Source: Posidonia oceanica
Lineage: Eukaryota; Streptophyta; Magnoliopsida; Alismatales; Posidoniaceae
Assembly (NCBI GenBank): GCA_037176725.1
Contig: JAZBRS010000029.1
Location: 121,739,001 to 121,803,000 of the forward strand
DNA length: 64,000 nt
Reading direction: 5' to 3'
Shown: one piece after another, positions 1 to 10,270 of the stretch
How the letters are laid out: the number at the start of each line of letters is the position of its first letter
Position numbering within the stretch: the first letter of the stretch is position 1
Program-made: the position numbers and the translations under genes
The notes under the pieces: model-generated
What the model was told of the DNA's origin: nothing
Databases searched by the model: none
What the model saw: only the letters and a program-made list of their open reading frames with translations

Positions 1-888
1 TTGGGTCGCACCGAGGTGCTCCTCCGGATCCACCATCACGTCGCCTGGTGACGCAAGGTGATGGCCGGCATACCCGTGCTGTGGTGGAGTGCAAGGAGGG
101 ATGCATGTGGAATTCTGAGCCTGATGCAGAGGGGGAGGATAGATGGTATGCTGTGTGGTGGGTGCAGGATGCTGGAGCATCAGCGGCCGTACCGGGGCGG
201 TGCCGGGGGACGGGCCTGCGAGATACTGTGCTCCCACCAGTCCGAATGACTGGCCACCAGGTGGCGGAGGTGCATGCCGTGTGTGGTGCGGTGCTGATGC
301 AAGAGGCGGAATACGTGCCCCCATCGTCGGAACCGTGAGCAGTTGGGACGATGGTCTAGGCGGGAGTGCAGAGTGCAATGCAAGATGTGCGAGAGCAGGC
401 CGCACAGGAACCTCAGGAACAACAGGAGGGGAAGGAGGGCGGACTGATAGAGCTATACCCTGCAGCCGCTGGATAGTGTCCATCAGTTGCTGGTACTGCT
501 CTTCAGGTGTCCCGTCGGTGGGAACACTGAATTGCAGTGCCGGCGAGGAACCAGAACCAAGAGATCCGGACTGTCCGGGAGACTGGAATCCTAGGGCAAG
601 AGTCGCCGCAGCAGAAGGGGGGTCAAAAGTGACAAAACCCTGAGAAGGTGGGGTCAGTGGTGCCTCCAGAACACGTGAAGTGGCCATCAAGATGGACTCG
701 GCGACCGGATCAGGAGGAGCGAGCGTCTGCCACTGTCCCACAGCAAACTGGGGTGCCCCAGACGACAGAGGGGAGAAGCCTGGCGTCACAGAGGGCACAG
801 AGGGGTTTGAAACGGGAGCCGGAGGGGCCGGAGCGGGAACCACCTCCGAGGCAAGGGTGAGGGGGGTCTCGACAGTGCGCTGGGCCAT
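1..888 (-). CDS. gag: Element D Gag, N-terminal part, open to the left edge
   Basis: The minus strand from the ATG at 888-886 (MAQRTVETP...) is open for all 296 codons down to base 1, with no stop or frameshift, so the ORF continues beyond the window. The product is the proline/serine/glutamine-rich N-terminal arm of a Tat/Ogre-type Gag, which forms the virus-like particle. The same start context and arm occur in element C (61447) and element F (37800). Near the left edge it reaches the conserved VDPEEHLGA segment that precedes the Retrotrans_gag domain; the capsid and zinc knuckle lie off-window. The start is chosen because MAQ is shared by three copies just downstream of the conserved leader. 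Unlike the other gag copies here, it carries no nonsense codon in the visible part, which suggests D is young or has been methylated for a shorter time. Confidence 0.85.
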   Translation of the reverse strand, partial: MAQRTVETPLTLASEVVPAPAPPAPVSNPSVPSVTPGFSPLSSGAPQFAVGQWQTLAPPDPVAESILMATSRVLEAPLTPPSQGFVTFDPPSAAATLALGFQSPGQSGSLGSGSSPALQFSVPTDGTPEEQYQQLMDTIQRLQGIALSVRPPSPPVVPEVPVRPALAHLALHSALPPRPSSQLLTVPTMGARIPPLASAPHHTRHAPPPPGGQSFGLVGAQYLAGPSPGTAPVRPLMLQHPAPTTQHTIYPPPLHQAQNSTCIPPCTPPQHGYAGHHLASPGDVMVDPEEHLGATQ

Positions 889-2254
889 TGCTGACCGAGA
901 GCGAGTCAAAACGGGGCTGCGACGAGGGAAAAGGGGACGGGCTCTACGAGGAGCTATGCTCGCAAAGACGAGTAGCTCAGAAAAAGGGTGGTCGAGCACA
1001 GGTGTCTCAGCAGAGATGTCAGCAAAGGAGAGACCCGAGCTCCAGCTAAGGAGATCGCTTACTGAACTCTGTTAAAGACACAACAGAAAACTAGGGTTAG
1101 AAGAAAAAGAGATGCAAAATGCATTAAGTTATGGCATGAATGACATGTATGCTTTCTAGCATGCTCCCTCTCTCACCAATCTAGTGTTTCCTGATAGGTG
1201 GTCTACTCTGGATATCCACAAGTGTACGGGTCACCGACTCGGGTCAGAAAAGTAGACTCCCTGTCTAACTCCCGGCCCAAAGCTCAAGTAATGACAGGGT
1301 GGTGCGTTGGTGGCCTCTACCCCGCCAAAGCGTGGGTGGTACCCTCCACTAACACCGACACGACCCCGGACAAGGGGGGACAGACCGACTGACTCACACC
1401 ATGCCAAAGCATCGGGGTGAGAAGCCGGAACCGTCCTTCGCAGACTAGTAGGTGGACTCAGAGGAGAAGAATGCATGCCCTATATGATGCTTATGCAAAT
1501 GATTAAAGTCTTTTATCTTGCGCATTTTATTAACCAGAGGGAGTGAAGGATTGTTCAGAGTCTCTAGTTGCTCCTAGGAGTTCTTTTTACTTGCGGTTTT
1601 TAGTTAACCGTGGGGAGAGCAAACGAGTTTCTACTATCCTAAGCATGGCAAGTGCGAAAGGGAAGAAAATCAGTCAAGCATGGCAAGCAAACAATCATAC
1701 AACACAACAAAAGGCATGTGCATGGCATGTGCAAGTGTTTGTGAGCATAATGGTGAAGAAAAAACATTCATCAAGTCAGAAGGCATGTATGCAAGGCATG
1801 TGCGTGCGTAGTGACATAGCAGGTGTGTAAAAGGAAGCATTCATCATTCAAAAAGCATGTATTGTTGCCAAACAAGTATGTAGACATGTGTTATGCAGGA
1901 AATAGAGCAATAATAAGCAAATAAGGCAAGGAAAGTAAAGACAAGTAAGCCGCAAAGGAAGTAAGAGCAGAAGCAAGGAAAAAGACAAGTAAACAAGCGA
2001 TTTAGACAAAACAGAGCAAGGCAGAGCAAGATCCAAAGCAAAGACGGCCCAGGGGGGTGCAAAATCCAAGCAAAGTAACCACGAGGCGACTTGCTAGGTG
2101 TTTGCACAGGAAAAAGAGCAAAACAGGCAAAGGAAACACAAAGGCAAACAGACAGGCAGACAAGCAAAGCAAAAGCAGGGCAAAGGGCATAAAGGCAAAC
2201 AAAGAAAGCAAATCCCAAGCGAGCGAAAGCGGAGGCGAAAGCCGGAGTCTAGTA
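889..2254 (-). other. Element D 5' leader (untranslated)
   Basis: This is the leader between PBS and gag on the minus strand. Its block at about 1160-1660 is shared with the leaders of F (38070-38620), B (51575-52060) and C (60690-61180). Shared text includes a GTTAACTAAAAACCGCAAGT-like stretch and a GGTGACCCGTACACC-like stretch. No long conserved ORF is shared between copies, so the block is taken as non-coding RNA sequence, perhaps for packaging or translation; the role is inference. Confidence 0.7.
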
Positions 2255-2272
2255 TCCCCAGCGGAGTCGCCA
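2255..2272 (-). promoter_or_regulatory. Element D primer binding site
   Basis: On the minus strand it reads TGGCGACTCCGCTGGGGA, one base after the LTR end (TACA, then G). It starts with TGG as expected for the complement of a tRNA CCA end. It is the PBS type I know from Ogre-like elements (tRNA-Arg). It fixes the LTR border at 2274 and the orientation of element D. Confidence 0.9.
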
Positions 2273-2974
2273 CTGTAGTGATCCCAGTGTTCGGATCGTC
2301 CATGCACGATGCCAAAGCTCGCGTGCACCGATCGGAATCAGGCTCACTATTAGCGGCTATGTCCGAGAAGGAAGACCTAACTCGAAAACATTTAAAAGAG
2401 GGAAAAAGGGAAAGAAAAGAAGAAGACAAGACAAAATCGGAGTCGCCACCAAGTCTATTAAATCGGAAGACGAGGAAAACCGGGGAAATGCGTGAATAAT
2501 CACGCAAAACCAAGCAAAAGATGCAATGTGGGGCAATGCAAAAGAAATGAAATGCAAATGAATGCAAATGATGTGACTCGTACCTAGGACAAGGGCAATA
2601 TGGTCATTGCGGGCCAAGAGAGGGTAAGGACTCCTGTTACGCGCGGGGAAGGTGTTAGGCACCCCCGACATGCCCGAGAATCGGTCTTTCTAGGCTTACG
2701 CTCGCATATGCAGGGAAATGCAGACTCTGGATGCCTAAGTGCCAATGAATGCCTGTCTAAATGCTCAAAGGTGTGCTCTAAGTGATGAAAGACGATGCAA
2801 GGAAGTAAACGTGCAATCTAAGTGCTCAGCAACGCTGTCTGTGTTCCGAACCAGGCGGAACCTGGCTCGTGAGAACTCCGGACAGTAAGCATCACTGTTC
2901 TATATGCAAATGCAGGCGAAAGAGCGAAACAGCGAGAAAACCATGCAATGCAATCGACATGCAAGGGAAAACGG

Positions 2975-4275
2975 CGTAAAACAGTGCGAGGAACGAAACA
3001 AGAATGCGAAAAGATGCGAAAACAAGGTTGACATGCAAAATGGTGCAAGGAACGGAACAAGGACGCGAAACAGTGCAGAAAACGAAAGAAGGGCGCAAAA
3101 CCGGGCAAGAAAACCAAGGGCACGCAAGACGAGGCGAGAAAACGAAAGGGCACACAAAACGGTGCAAGACAAAGAAGCGGCACACAAAACAGTGCAAGAA
3201 AGCAAAACTACACGCAAAACGAGGCAAGGAAACTAAAAGGCACGCAAAACGGTGCAAGACAAAGATGCGGCACGCAAAACGAAGCGAGAAAACTTGAAAG
3301 CACGCAAATCGGGGCGAGAAAACTAAAGGGCACGCAAAACGGTGCGAGAAAACAAGACTGCACGCAAAACGAGGCGAGAAAACTAAAGGACATGCAAAAC
3401 GGTGCAAGACAAAGAAGCGACACACAAAACAGTGCGAGAAAACAAGACTACACGCAAAATGAGGCGAGAAAACTAAAGGACACGCAAAACGGTGCAAGAC
3501 AAAGAAGCGGCATGCAAAACGGGACGAGAAAACTTGAAAGCATGCAAAACGGAGCGGAAAAACTAAAGAGCACGCAAAAACAGTGCAAGACAAAGAAGCG
3601 GCACGCAAAACGGTGCAAGAAAACTTGAAAGCACGCAAAACGAAGAGGAAAAACTAAAGGGGCACGCAAAACGGTGCAAGACAAAGAAGCGGCGTGCAAA
3701 ACGGAGCGAGAAAACTTGAAAGTACGCAAAACGGTGCAAGAAAACTAAAGGGCACGCAAAACGGTGCAAGACAAAGAAGCGGCGCGCAAAACGGAGCGAG
3801 AAAACTTGAAAGTACGCAAAACGGTGCAAGAAAACTAAAGGGCACGCAAAATGGTGCAAGACAAAGAAGCGGCGCGCAAAACGGAGCGAGAAAACTTGAA
3901 AGTACGCAAAACGGTGCAAGAAAACTAAAGGCACGCAAAACGATGCAAGACAAAGATGTGGCACGCAAAACGGTGCAAGAAAACTTGAAAACACGCAGAA
4001 CGGGGCGAGAGAACTAAAGGGCACGCAAAACGGTGCAAGACGAAGAAGCGGTGCGCAAAACGGAGCGAGAAAACTTGAAAGTACGCAAAACGGTGCAAGA
4101 AAACTAAAGGCACGCAAAACGATGCAAGACAAAGATGTGGCACGCAAAACGGTGCAAGAAAACTTGAAAACACGCAAAACGGGGCGAGAGAACTAAAGGG
4201 CACGCAAAATGGTGCAAGACGAAGAAGCGGTGCGCAAAACGGAGCGAGAAAACTTGAAAGTACGCAAAACGATGC
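2975..4275 (-). repeat. 30-bp minisatellite with 90-bp higher-order unit in the D LTR
   Basis: About 43 tandem units of roughly 30 bp built on ACGCAAAACGGTGCAAGA (plus-strand sense). Between 3721 and about 3930 the units fall into a clear three-unit (90-bp) higher-order repeat. The unit types end in ACTAAAG, AAAGAAGC and CTTGAA. The same unit exists in shorter arrays in the B LTR (about 49840-50330) and C LTR (about 59230-59470), and as a few degenerate copies in E, F and G, so the array has expanded in D. Since 30 is a multiple of three, long stop-free frames appear on both strands; these are not treated as genes. Confidence 0.92.
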
Positions 4276-4569
4276 AAATGGTATGCAAATGAATGCAGTG
4301 CAGGGGTTCAGGAGGACATACCTGGAGATCCGGGAGTCTGATCGGAGATCTGCTTGGTCCATGCTGAAGAGCGCTTCGCTGCGGTCGCCTGGGCAGCTTA
4401 CTTGAGGAGATCCAACGGTCGGATTGGAAGATATCGCAGCTTCGGAGCAGAAGCGCCAGAACAGGTGCGAAGAACAGATCTAAGTGATCAGGAGGTCCTA
4501 GGGGTGTGCTGAAGGTCCTCCCAAGTGAAGGGGAGTTAGAAGTGCTTAGTGTGTGCAAAGGGGATGCTA

Positions 4570-5400
4570 AAATGCAAGATTAAATGAGTGCAAGAATGCA
4601 TGCAAAGCAAGAAAAGACAAGGAAAAGCAATTTGGAAAGAACAGGAATTCAAAAGCATTTTTGGAAAAGAAAGGGGCTAAAAAAGCAAATTTTCCAGCAA
4701 ACAGGAGTCCTGGGGAGTCCGGGAATGCAAGTGGAGGGCCTACATGCAATTTTGCAAGCATAGGAGTTAAAATGCAACTTAGGGGCAAAACAGTCTTTTC
4801 ACATGATTTTTGAAAGATGCAAGGCTCTATGCGTGATTTTCAAATCATGCAAGGGTCAAATATGCAATTTTATATGCAAAATATGCTCTGAAATCACTGA
4901 CCATGGACTGAAATGCAATTTTTTGAAAATGCAAGGTTGAAAATGCAATGCAATAAGCTAATATGCATGCAAAAGGGTTACTGTCCATTTAAAATGGACC
5001 TAAGTGCAAAAATGAGAAAGCAGAGGGGCAAAAGTGCAATGCATCAACCAAAAATTAAAATCAGAACCTAAGTTACTACAGTGCATTGGACCTAAATGCA
5101 AAAACAGAAACATGCAGGGACCTAGAATGCAATGCAGTATGGTAAAATGCATGCAAATAAAATGACTGATTTAAGACAGGACCTACATGCAAAAATCAAA
5201 AGCAGAGGGGCTAAACTACAAAAAATTATAACTGAAACGCACAGTGACAGGACTGAAAGGCAAATACTGAAAAAATATAGATAAAAACAGCAATTTAGCA
5301 TGGTATTTAATTTAAAACTAAGCATAATAAATGGCAGAAGGACTGGAACGCAATAATAACAGAACTTAAGCTAAACATGCAATATTTACGTCTAAAACTA
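4570..5400 (-). repeat. Degenerate TGCAATTTT/GACCTA short-period repeats, D LTR
   Basis: AT-rich low-complexity DNA in which motifs such as ATGCAATTTT and GGACCTAAATGCAAAA recur every 40-60 bp (plus-strand view). Equivalent tracts in LTR sense (TTGCATTTTAG, GCATATAGGTCC) occupy 48060-49160 in B, 57500-58550 in C and 11250-12640 in E. Periodicity is loose, so this is an old, decayed tandem repeat rather than a clean array. Confidence 0.6.
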
Positions 5401-8377
5401 TACTAAAGGGAAAATAAATGAACAGTGGCTGGTCGACGGCGACGAGCACTGTAGCAGATCGCCGGCAGTGCTCGTGACCGCCGACAGGGGAGGTTGGGGA
5501 GGCGCAGACCGGCGGAGCTTGGTGCCGGCGTTCGTCCGGAGCTCTGGGAACTGTCCGGAGCTCGCTCTGCTGGCCGGAGCGTCGTGGAGGTCAGGGGACC
5601 GGCGCCGGAGAAGAAAGGAAGACCGGCGAGCTGCAGGAGCGTCTGGAATGTGCGGAAGTGGCTTCTGACCGGCGGAGAAGCAGCAGGAAGAGGAGAGCGA
5701 GCGGGGGAGGTCAGTTATTACCTGTGGCTGTGTCCGGTGCGTCCTCCCGACGTCGGTGGATTCTGCAGATGCCGGCGATCGTCGTCCGGAGCGTGTGGGC
5801 GTCGTCAGCGGCTCGCGATCGCCCAGATCTGCTCCGTGGAGTCCTCCGGTTCTTCCTGGGCGCTCGGGGTGGAGTTCTGATGCTGGAGGAAGAAGGCGGG
5901 ATTTTTGGGTGCTGCAGGTGTCGCCTGAGGTCGGGGGAGCTGGTTGTCGCCCTCCGGATCGAACGGAGGCTTCCGGTGAGTAGCTGGAGCTTCGGTGATG
6001 GTGTTTGGAGGGTTAGGTTAGGTCTGTGGAGGCTGTGAGTGAAGTTTGCTGGTGGAGTGAATTCTGGACAGAATCGGACGTAGGTGTTTGTGGTGGAAGG
6101 TTTCGTCTGTGGTGGGGGAGAAGGCGGAAGGTCGGGTGGCTCTGGAAGGTGGAGTCTTGGCGAGTGTCTGGGCAAAGTTTGGGGAGATGAAGCAGCCTGT
6201 GGTGCGGGGAATTTTAGAATGGGTCGGTGTTGGGTTCGGTTTGGATTTCAGGAGGTTTTAGGCGAAATGCTGGGCTGTTTCTCTGTGGGAAGGAGGGGAA
6301 GAGTTGCAGGAGGCTTGGGTGAGATTGGGGAACGAATTCCGGGTTGCTCTGGAGGAGTTTCGGGCTCTGGTTTGCTGTGGATGGAAGAGCCGGAGTTCGG
6401 GTGTTTTTTGGTGGATTTCTGGGGAAGAAGGGCTCTCTCTCTCGCTGGGGATTCCACTGGAATTCTCTGTCCTCTCCTCGGGTGAACTCTCCCTTCTTCT
6501 CCCCTCTTCTCCTCCCGTTTTTAGCCTGAATTCTGCCGACTTTCTGCTATGAAATCTGACCATCCTTCTCCTAGCTTTGCAGGTCTGAGACCATTGAATG
6601 CTGCGGAGTGGCGATGGCAGGAGCACGGACGACGCTTCGGCGCACGCCAGTCCGGCTCGAGCAGGAGGTGACAGGTCGGGCAGAGGTGCAGGCCAGCGAT
6701 TCCTGTAGCAGCTGGCACGCGGGAGAGGGAAGGAGGAAGAAGGCGCTGTAGCTGCGGGCCGGGCTGAAGTTTGAAAAAAAGAAAAGAAAGAAAAAGGGAA
6801 AACGGGCCGATGAGCCCAGTAAGGAAAAGAGAAAAGAAAATTGAGTAGAGAAAGAAAGAGAAGGAAAAGAGGAAAAATAAAATAGAAAAAAATAAGATAA
6901 AAATAAACAAAAATATTAGATGAATTGGGTTGTAGGTTAGGTGTTTAATTGGATTTTTTAATGACTGTTTTTAGGTTAATTAGTGTGTTTTAGGCTTGAT
7001 TAGGGTTCTAGGGCTTTCCTTTGTTGTTAATTCATTTCCCACTTGATTAAGTGTTGGTTAAGTCTTTTTAACTGGTTTTTAAAATTGTGTTTTCCTGTTA
7101 AGTATTTTAGGATGTTAATTAGGATTTTTAGGATTTATTTTCATATTAATTAGAAAAGGCTTTGGGCTTTTTAGTTCTAGTCTTTTATGTTTTTCTTCCT
7201 TAAGTCTTTTGAACTATGTTTTTTGATTTTTATTTGTTAATTCTTCTTGATGTTTTTTAGTTGGTTTTTTCCTGATTTGATTAAGTGTTCTTAAGTCTTT
7301 CAACTGTATTTTCTTTTCCTTTTTTAATTAAGTTTTATGTTGTTTTTTCTTGTGTTTATTAGGTTAAGTCTTTTGTCTCCTTTAATTACTTGTTTTAGTG
7401 TTTGATTTTTAATTCTTCTTTTTAGGGTTTGTTTTTAATTCTTTTAGTGGGGTTTTTATCTTGGGTAGGTTCTGACTTTATTTCAGTTTTTTACTTGATT
7501 TCACAGTATTTTCTTTTAGTTTGTTTTGCATTTTTTAGTTTGCATGCTTGATTTTCTTTTTAGCTTGATTTAGTTAAGTTTGAGTTTTTAATCATTTATT
7601 TAATGTTTTTTAGTTGCTTTTCTTGGAATTCTGATTTGTTTCTTTTATGTTTTGGGGTTTTACAGATTTTTAAGGATTTTTATGGTTTTTTGCAAAAGAG
7701 AGAAGAAGGAAAAGGAAAAGAAGAAGAAAGGGGAAAAAGGAGAATAAAAGGGGAAAGAGATAGGTTTGAGGGAAAAGATCTTTAAAATTCGGGGAAAATG
7801 TTAAAAATAAAATAGAAATAGGAATAAGATAGAGAAGGGATAGGAGTACAAAGGGGGCCCACAGCCAAGCCAGAAAAGGGGCAAGAAGGGGATGAAAAGA
7901 GAGACGATAATCAGGAGAGAGAGAGGAGAGAGAAAACGATAATCCCGGAGAGAGAAAACGATAATTTGGCCAAAAGGGGGTCTTAGAGGTCTCGGAAAGG
8001 GGTGAAATTTGGCGGGTGCGGGGTCTAGGGTTTCTAGTTTTGGTCCCAGAGTTTTGGTTTGGTTTTGAGGAAGTTCTGGAGGGGTTTTGAGGTGTAGAAA
8101 AAGGGTATTTTTGCCTAAGTTTCCTAGGGTTTTTGGGAGGGGTCTGGTTTGAGATTTTGCAGGCTTTTTGGTGGGCTTGCTAAGTCATCAGGGGTGAGTT
8201 TTCCTATGGATTTTGGTTAGTTTTCAGGTTCGGGAAAGTGGGGTAGTCCTAGGTTGAGTTTGGGCTTGTTTTGAGGGGAAAGAAGGAGAGGGAGGTGTGG
8301 ATTTGGGTCCAGATTCGGGTCCAGCAGCCACCGGAAGGTTCCAAACGATCCAGCCTGTCAAAATGGGGTGTTAACAC

Positions 8378-8425
8378 ACCCAAAACCCTAAAACCCTAAA
8401 CCCCAAACCCTAAATCCCAACTACC
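8378..8425 (+). repeat. Short degenerate telomere-like repeat (CCCTAAA)
   Basis: Several AAACCCTAAA-type units, partly degenerate (AAACCCC, AAATCCC), directly outside the D LTR and upstream of the LINE-type ORF. They match the plant telomere repeat TTTAGGG read on the other strand. A second, longer tract lies just after the ORF at about 9950-10270. Confidence 0.7.
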
Positions 8426-8664
8426 CAACCCACTTTTCTTTTCCCTCTCTTCAGGAGAGAGAAACTCCCGCGAAAACCTTCTTACGCGCACCCTTCCCCT
8501 TCCGCTGTGCCCTTGGGCTGGTGGGGTGGGGACGCCCCCTCCCTGTTCTTCCTCATCTTTTGCACTCTGACAACCTTTAAGACCTCCCCCGCCCCCCTCC
8601 TGTTCCCCATCGCTCCTCCCCCAATGCGTCAGGTTTCGTGGTGGGGGTTTCCTCTTCTTCCGAC
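8426..8664 (+). other. Upstream region of the LINE-type ORF
   Basis: Pyrimidine- and C-rich DNA with no coding frame. An in-frame TAA at 8578-8580 closes the frame upstream. No ATG in the ORF frame lies between that stop and 8665; the ATG at 8624 is in another frame. It could be a LINE 5' UTR or leader; no promoter motif was recognised. Confidence 0.4.
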
Positions 8665-9969
8665 ATGAAGCTTGGTCCGACGACTGTCTCCTCCGCTGCT
8701 GGGAAGTCCTTGGAGGAGTCTACCATAGTAGCAGGTGTTGATGGCTCTTTGGGTGATGTGGCTCTGGTTGGTTCTATTGCGTTGACTCAGTCAACTCACC
8801 CTTCTGCACAACATAATATTGTGGAGGAGAGTGTAGCACGCTCTCCGGAGTTGGGGTTTGTTCGACCCTCCTATGCTCAAGTTGTTCATTTGGGAGTAGA
8901 TTTGCAGCGCGATGATACTTCTGGGGACAACCAAAAGCGCCTGAAGAAGCACTCAGCCTCTCATGGTGGTAGTTCCAGAGCCCTATCTTGTCCCCAATTT
9001 CCCTCCATTTCTATGCAGGATATTGGTTCAGAGCGAGAAAGGGATCCGTTGGCATCTCCACCCCATTATCAGCGTGGAGCTGGAGTTCAAGTTCCACCCA
9101 AGTCATTTGCAGTGTTCACACGGGAGAATCATGTCCGTCCAGTGTTTGAAGATATTCCGTTGAGGAATGCTGTGCTCCAGAATGGTAAACAAGTTATGGT
9201 TTTTTCTCCATCGGAGGTGGGCAAGCTGTCGAGTCCCTTTTCATGGAGCTTGGTGGGGAAATTTGCTGTGCAAAGACCTACTCTTATGCAGATCAGGCTC
9301 ACTCTGAAGCGAGTGAAGACCTTCTCCCAGGAGTTTTTTGTAGGTGCTTTAGATGATCACCATGTGATCATCCGTTTTCAAAATAGAGATGATTTTGTGC
9401 ATGCATATATTAAGCGTGATTGGAAGGTTGCTGGGAAGCTGATGTTGGTGTCCAGGTGGTCCCCAAGGTTTACTCCGGGGGTGGAATCCACTTGTGCTCC
9501 GATTTGGTTGGAATTCCCTTGCTTGCACACTCACCTTCAATCCCCTAGGGCGTTGCAATCCTTAGCTGGTATGCTGGGGAAGTTTCTGTGTGCTGATAAG
9601 GATGCCAGGGAATTCACTAGGCCGGGGGTGACTCGGGTTTGTGTTGAAGTGGATTTCTCAAAGCCACTTCCTAAGCGTTTATGGATTGACAATGGAGGGG
9701 AATTATTTGCTCAAAAGGTGGTAATACCAGATGGATCCCTCCCCCTCTTTTGTCACAAATGTGCAATCTTTGGCCATGTAGAAGATGGCTGCCCCAAAGA
9801 GAAGGCATTGCTTACATCAGGGGCTGTTTCAACCAAGGAGTGGGTTGACAAATCCTTTTCTGCTCCAAAGACCCCGATGGCTTCTGCTGGAGCTGGGGTT
9901 AAAGTGAGCAAGAAAGATCAGAAGGGCGGTGGCAAGAAAGAGGAGAAAACCCTAAATCCCAAACCCTAA
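8665..9969 (+). CDS. LINE ORF1-type protein, DUF4283 plus CCHC zinc knuckle, intact
   Basis: A 434-codon ORF from ATG 8665 to TAA 9967-9969, uninterrupted. Residues about 1-150 are low-complexity Ser/Gly/Ala-rich. Residues about 155-300 resemble plant DUF4283 (PLRNAV..., SLVGKF..., FQNRDDF..., WSPRF, PIWLEFP). A CX2CX4HX4C knuckle (CHKCAIFGHVEDGC) lies at about 363-376, followed by a Lys-rich tail. This is the architecture of ORF1 of plant L1-type LINEs, thought to be an RNA-binding chaperone for retrotransposition, and of related domesticated single-copy proteins. No endonuclease/RT ORF2 follows; instead the last codons (TLNPKP) run into AAACCCTAA repeats. It is intact while most neighbouring element genes carry stops, so it is either a recent insertion or retained. 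I cannot tell a truncated LINE from a captured or host gene. Confidence 0.75.
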   Translation: MKLGPTTVSSAAGKSLEESTIVAGVDGSLGDVALVGSIALTQSTHPSAQHNIVEESVARSPELGFVRPSYAQVVHLGVDLQRDDTSGDNQKRLKKHSASHGGSSRALSCPQFPSISMQDIGSERERDPLASPPHYQRGAGVQVPPKSFAVFTRENHVRPVFEDIPLRNAVLQNGKQVMVFSPSEVGKLSSPFSWSLVGKFAVQRPTLMQIRLTLKRVKTFSQEFFVGALDDHHVIIRFQNRDDFVHAYIKRDWKVAGKLMLVSRWSPRFTPGVESTCAPIWLEFPCLHTHLQSPRALQSLAGMLGKFLCADKDAREFTRPGVTRVCVEVDFSKPLPKRLWIDNGGELFAQKVVIPDGSLPLFCHKCAIFGHVEDGCPKEKALLTSGAVSTKEWVDKSFSAPKTPMASAGAGVKVSKKDQKGGGKKEEKTLNPKP

Positions 9970-10270
9970 ACCTTAAACCCTAAACCTTAAACCCTAAACC
10001 CAAAACCCTAAAACACAAACCATCAAACCCAAAACCCTAATTCTACTAAAAAGCCAAAACCTAAACCCATGCATTCAAACCAAAAAGACCCAAATGCCAT
10101 TCAAGAAAAAAACCAAAAACAAAACCTAAACCCAAGCATTCAAACCCAAAACCCTAATTCCACTAAAAAACCAAAACCTAAACCCATGCATTCACCCAAA
10201 CCCTAGGGCCATTCAAAAAAACCAAAGAAACCTAAAACCCTAATCCCATCCCCATTTGGAAACCTAAACC
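9945..10270 (+). repeat. Telomere-like repeat tract with a 117-bp tandem duplication
   Basis: Starts as AAACCCTAAATCCC units overlapping the end of the ORF, then AAACCTTAAACCCTAAACC units. It passes into an A/C-rich tract in which the block beginning 10023 (TCAAACCCAAAACCCTAATT) is repeated at 10140, a 117-bp period with near-identical text. It resembles a degenerate interstitial telomere repeat or telo-box cluster. No coding frame is evident. Confidence 0.75.

Larger units (their letters stand above)
2274..8376 (-). mobile_element. Element D 5' LTR, about 6.1 kb
   Basis: On the minus strand the LTR begins TGTTAACACCCCATTTTGAC at 8376 and ends GGATCACTACA at 2274, followed by the PBS. It belongs to the same family as the LTRs at 44853-51000 and 54336-60119 by its ends and internal order. 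That order in LTR sense is: C-rich start; CTCTCTCC/ATTATC motifs (near 7900-7970); a long AT-rich stretch (about 6770-7850); a GC-rich exon-like segment (about 5430-6500); a low-complexity TGCATTTAGGTCC region (about 4570-5400); a 30-bp minisatellite; and a conserved terminal 700 bp. The terminal part has the box around 2820-2890 (TTCGGAACAC... in sense) and a PBS-like 11-mer at 2438-2448. The other LTR is off-window to the left. The 5 bases outside the start, CACCC (8377-8381), are the predicted target-site duplication. ORFs inside it are repeat or shadow frames. Confidence 0.9.

Noticed and set aside
1..1075. Plus-strand open frames of 60-166 codons at the left edge
   Set aside because: They lie opposite the open D gag frame on the minus strand and have GC-rich shadow composition.
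2892..4362. Several 100-250-codon open frames over the D LTR minisatellite
   Set aside because: The 30-bp unit keeps every frame open; peptides are repeats such as FCVLSSFLAPFC. No conservation as protein in the B or C LTR.
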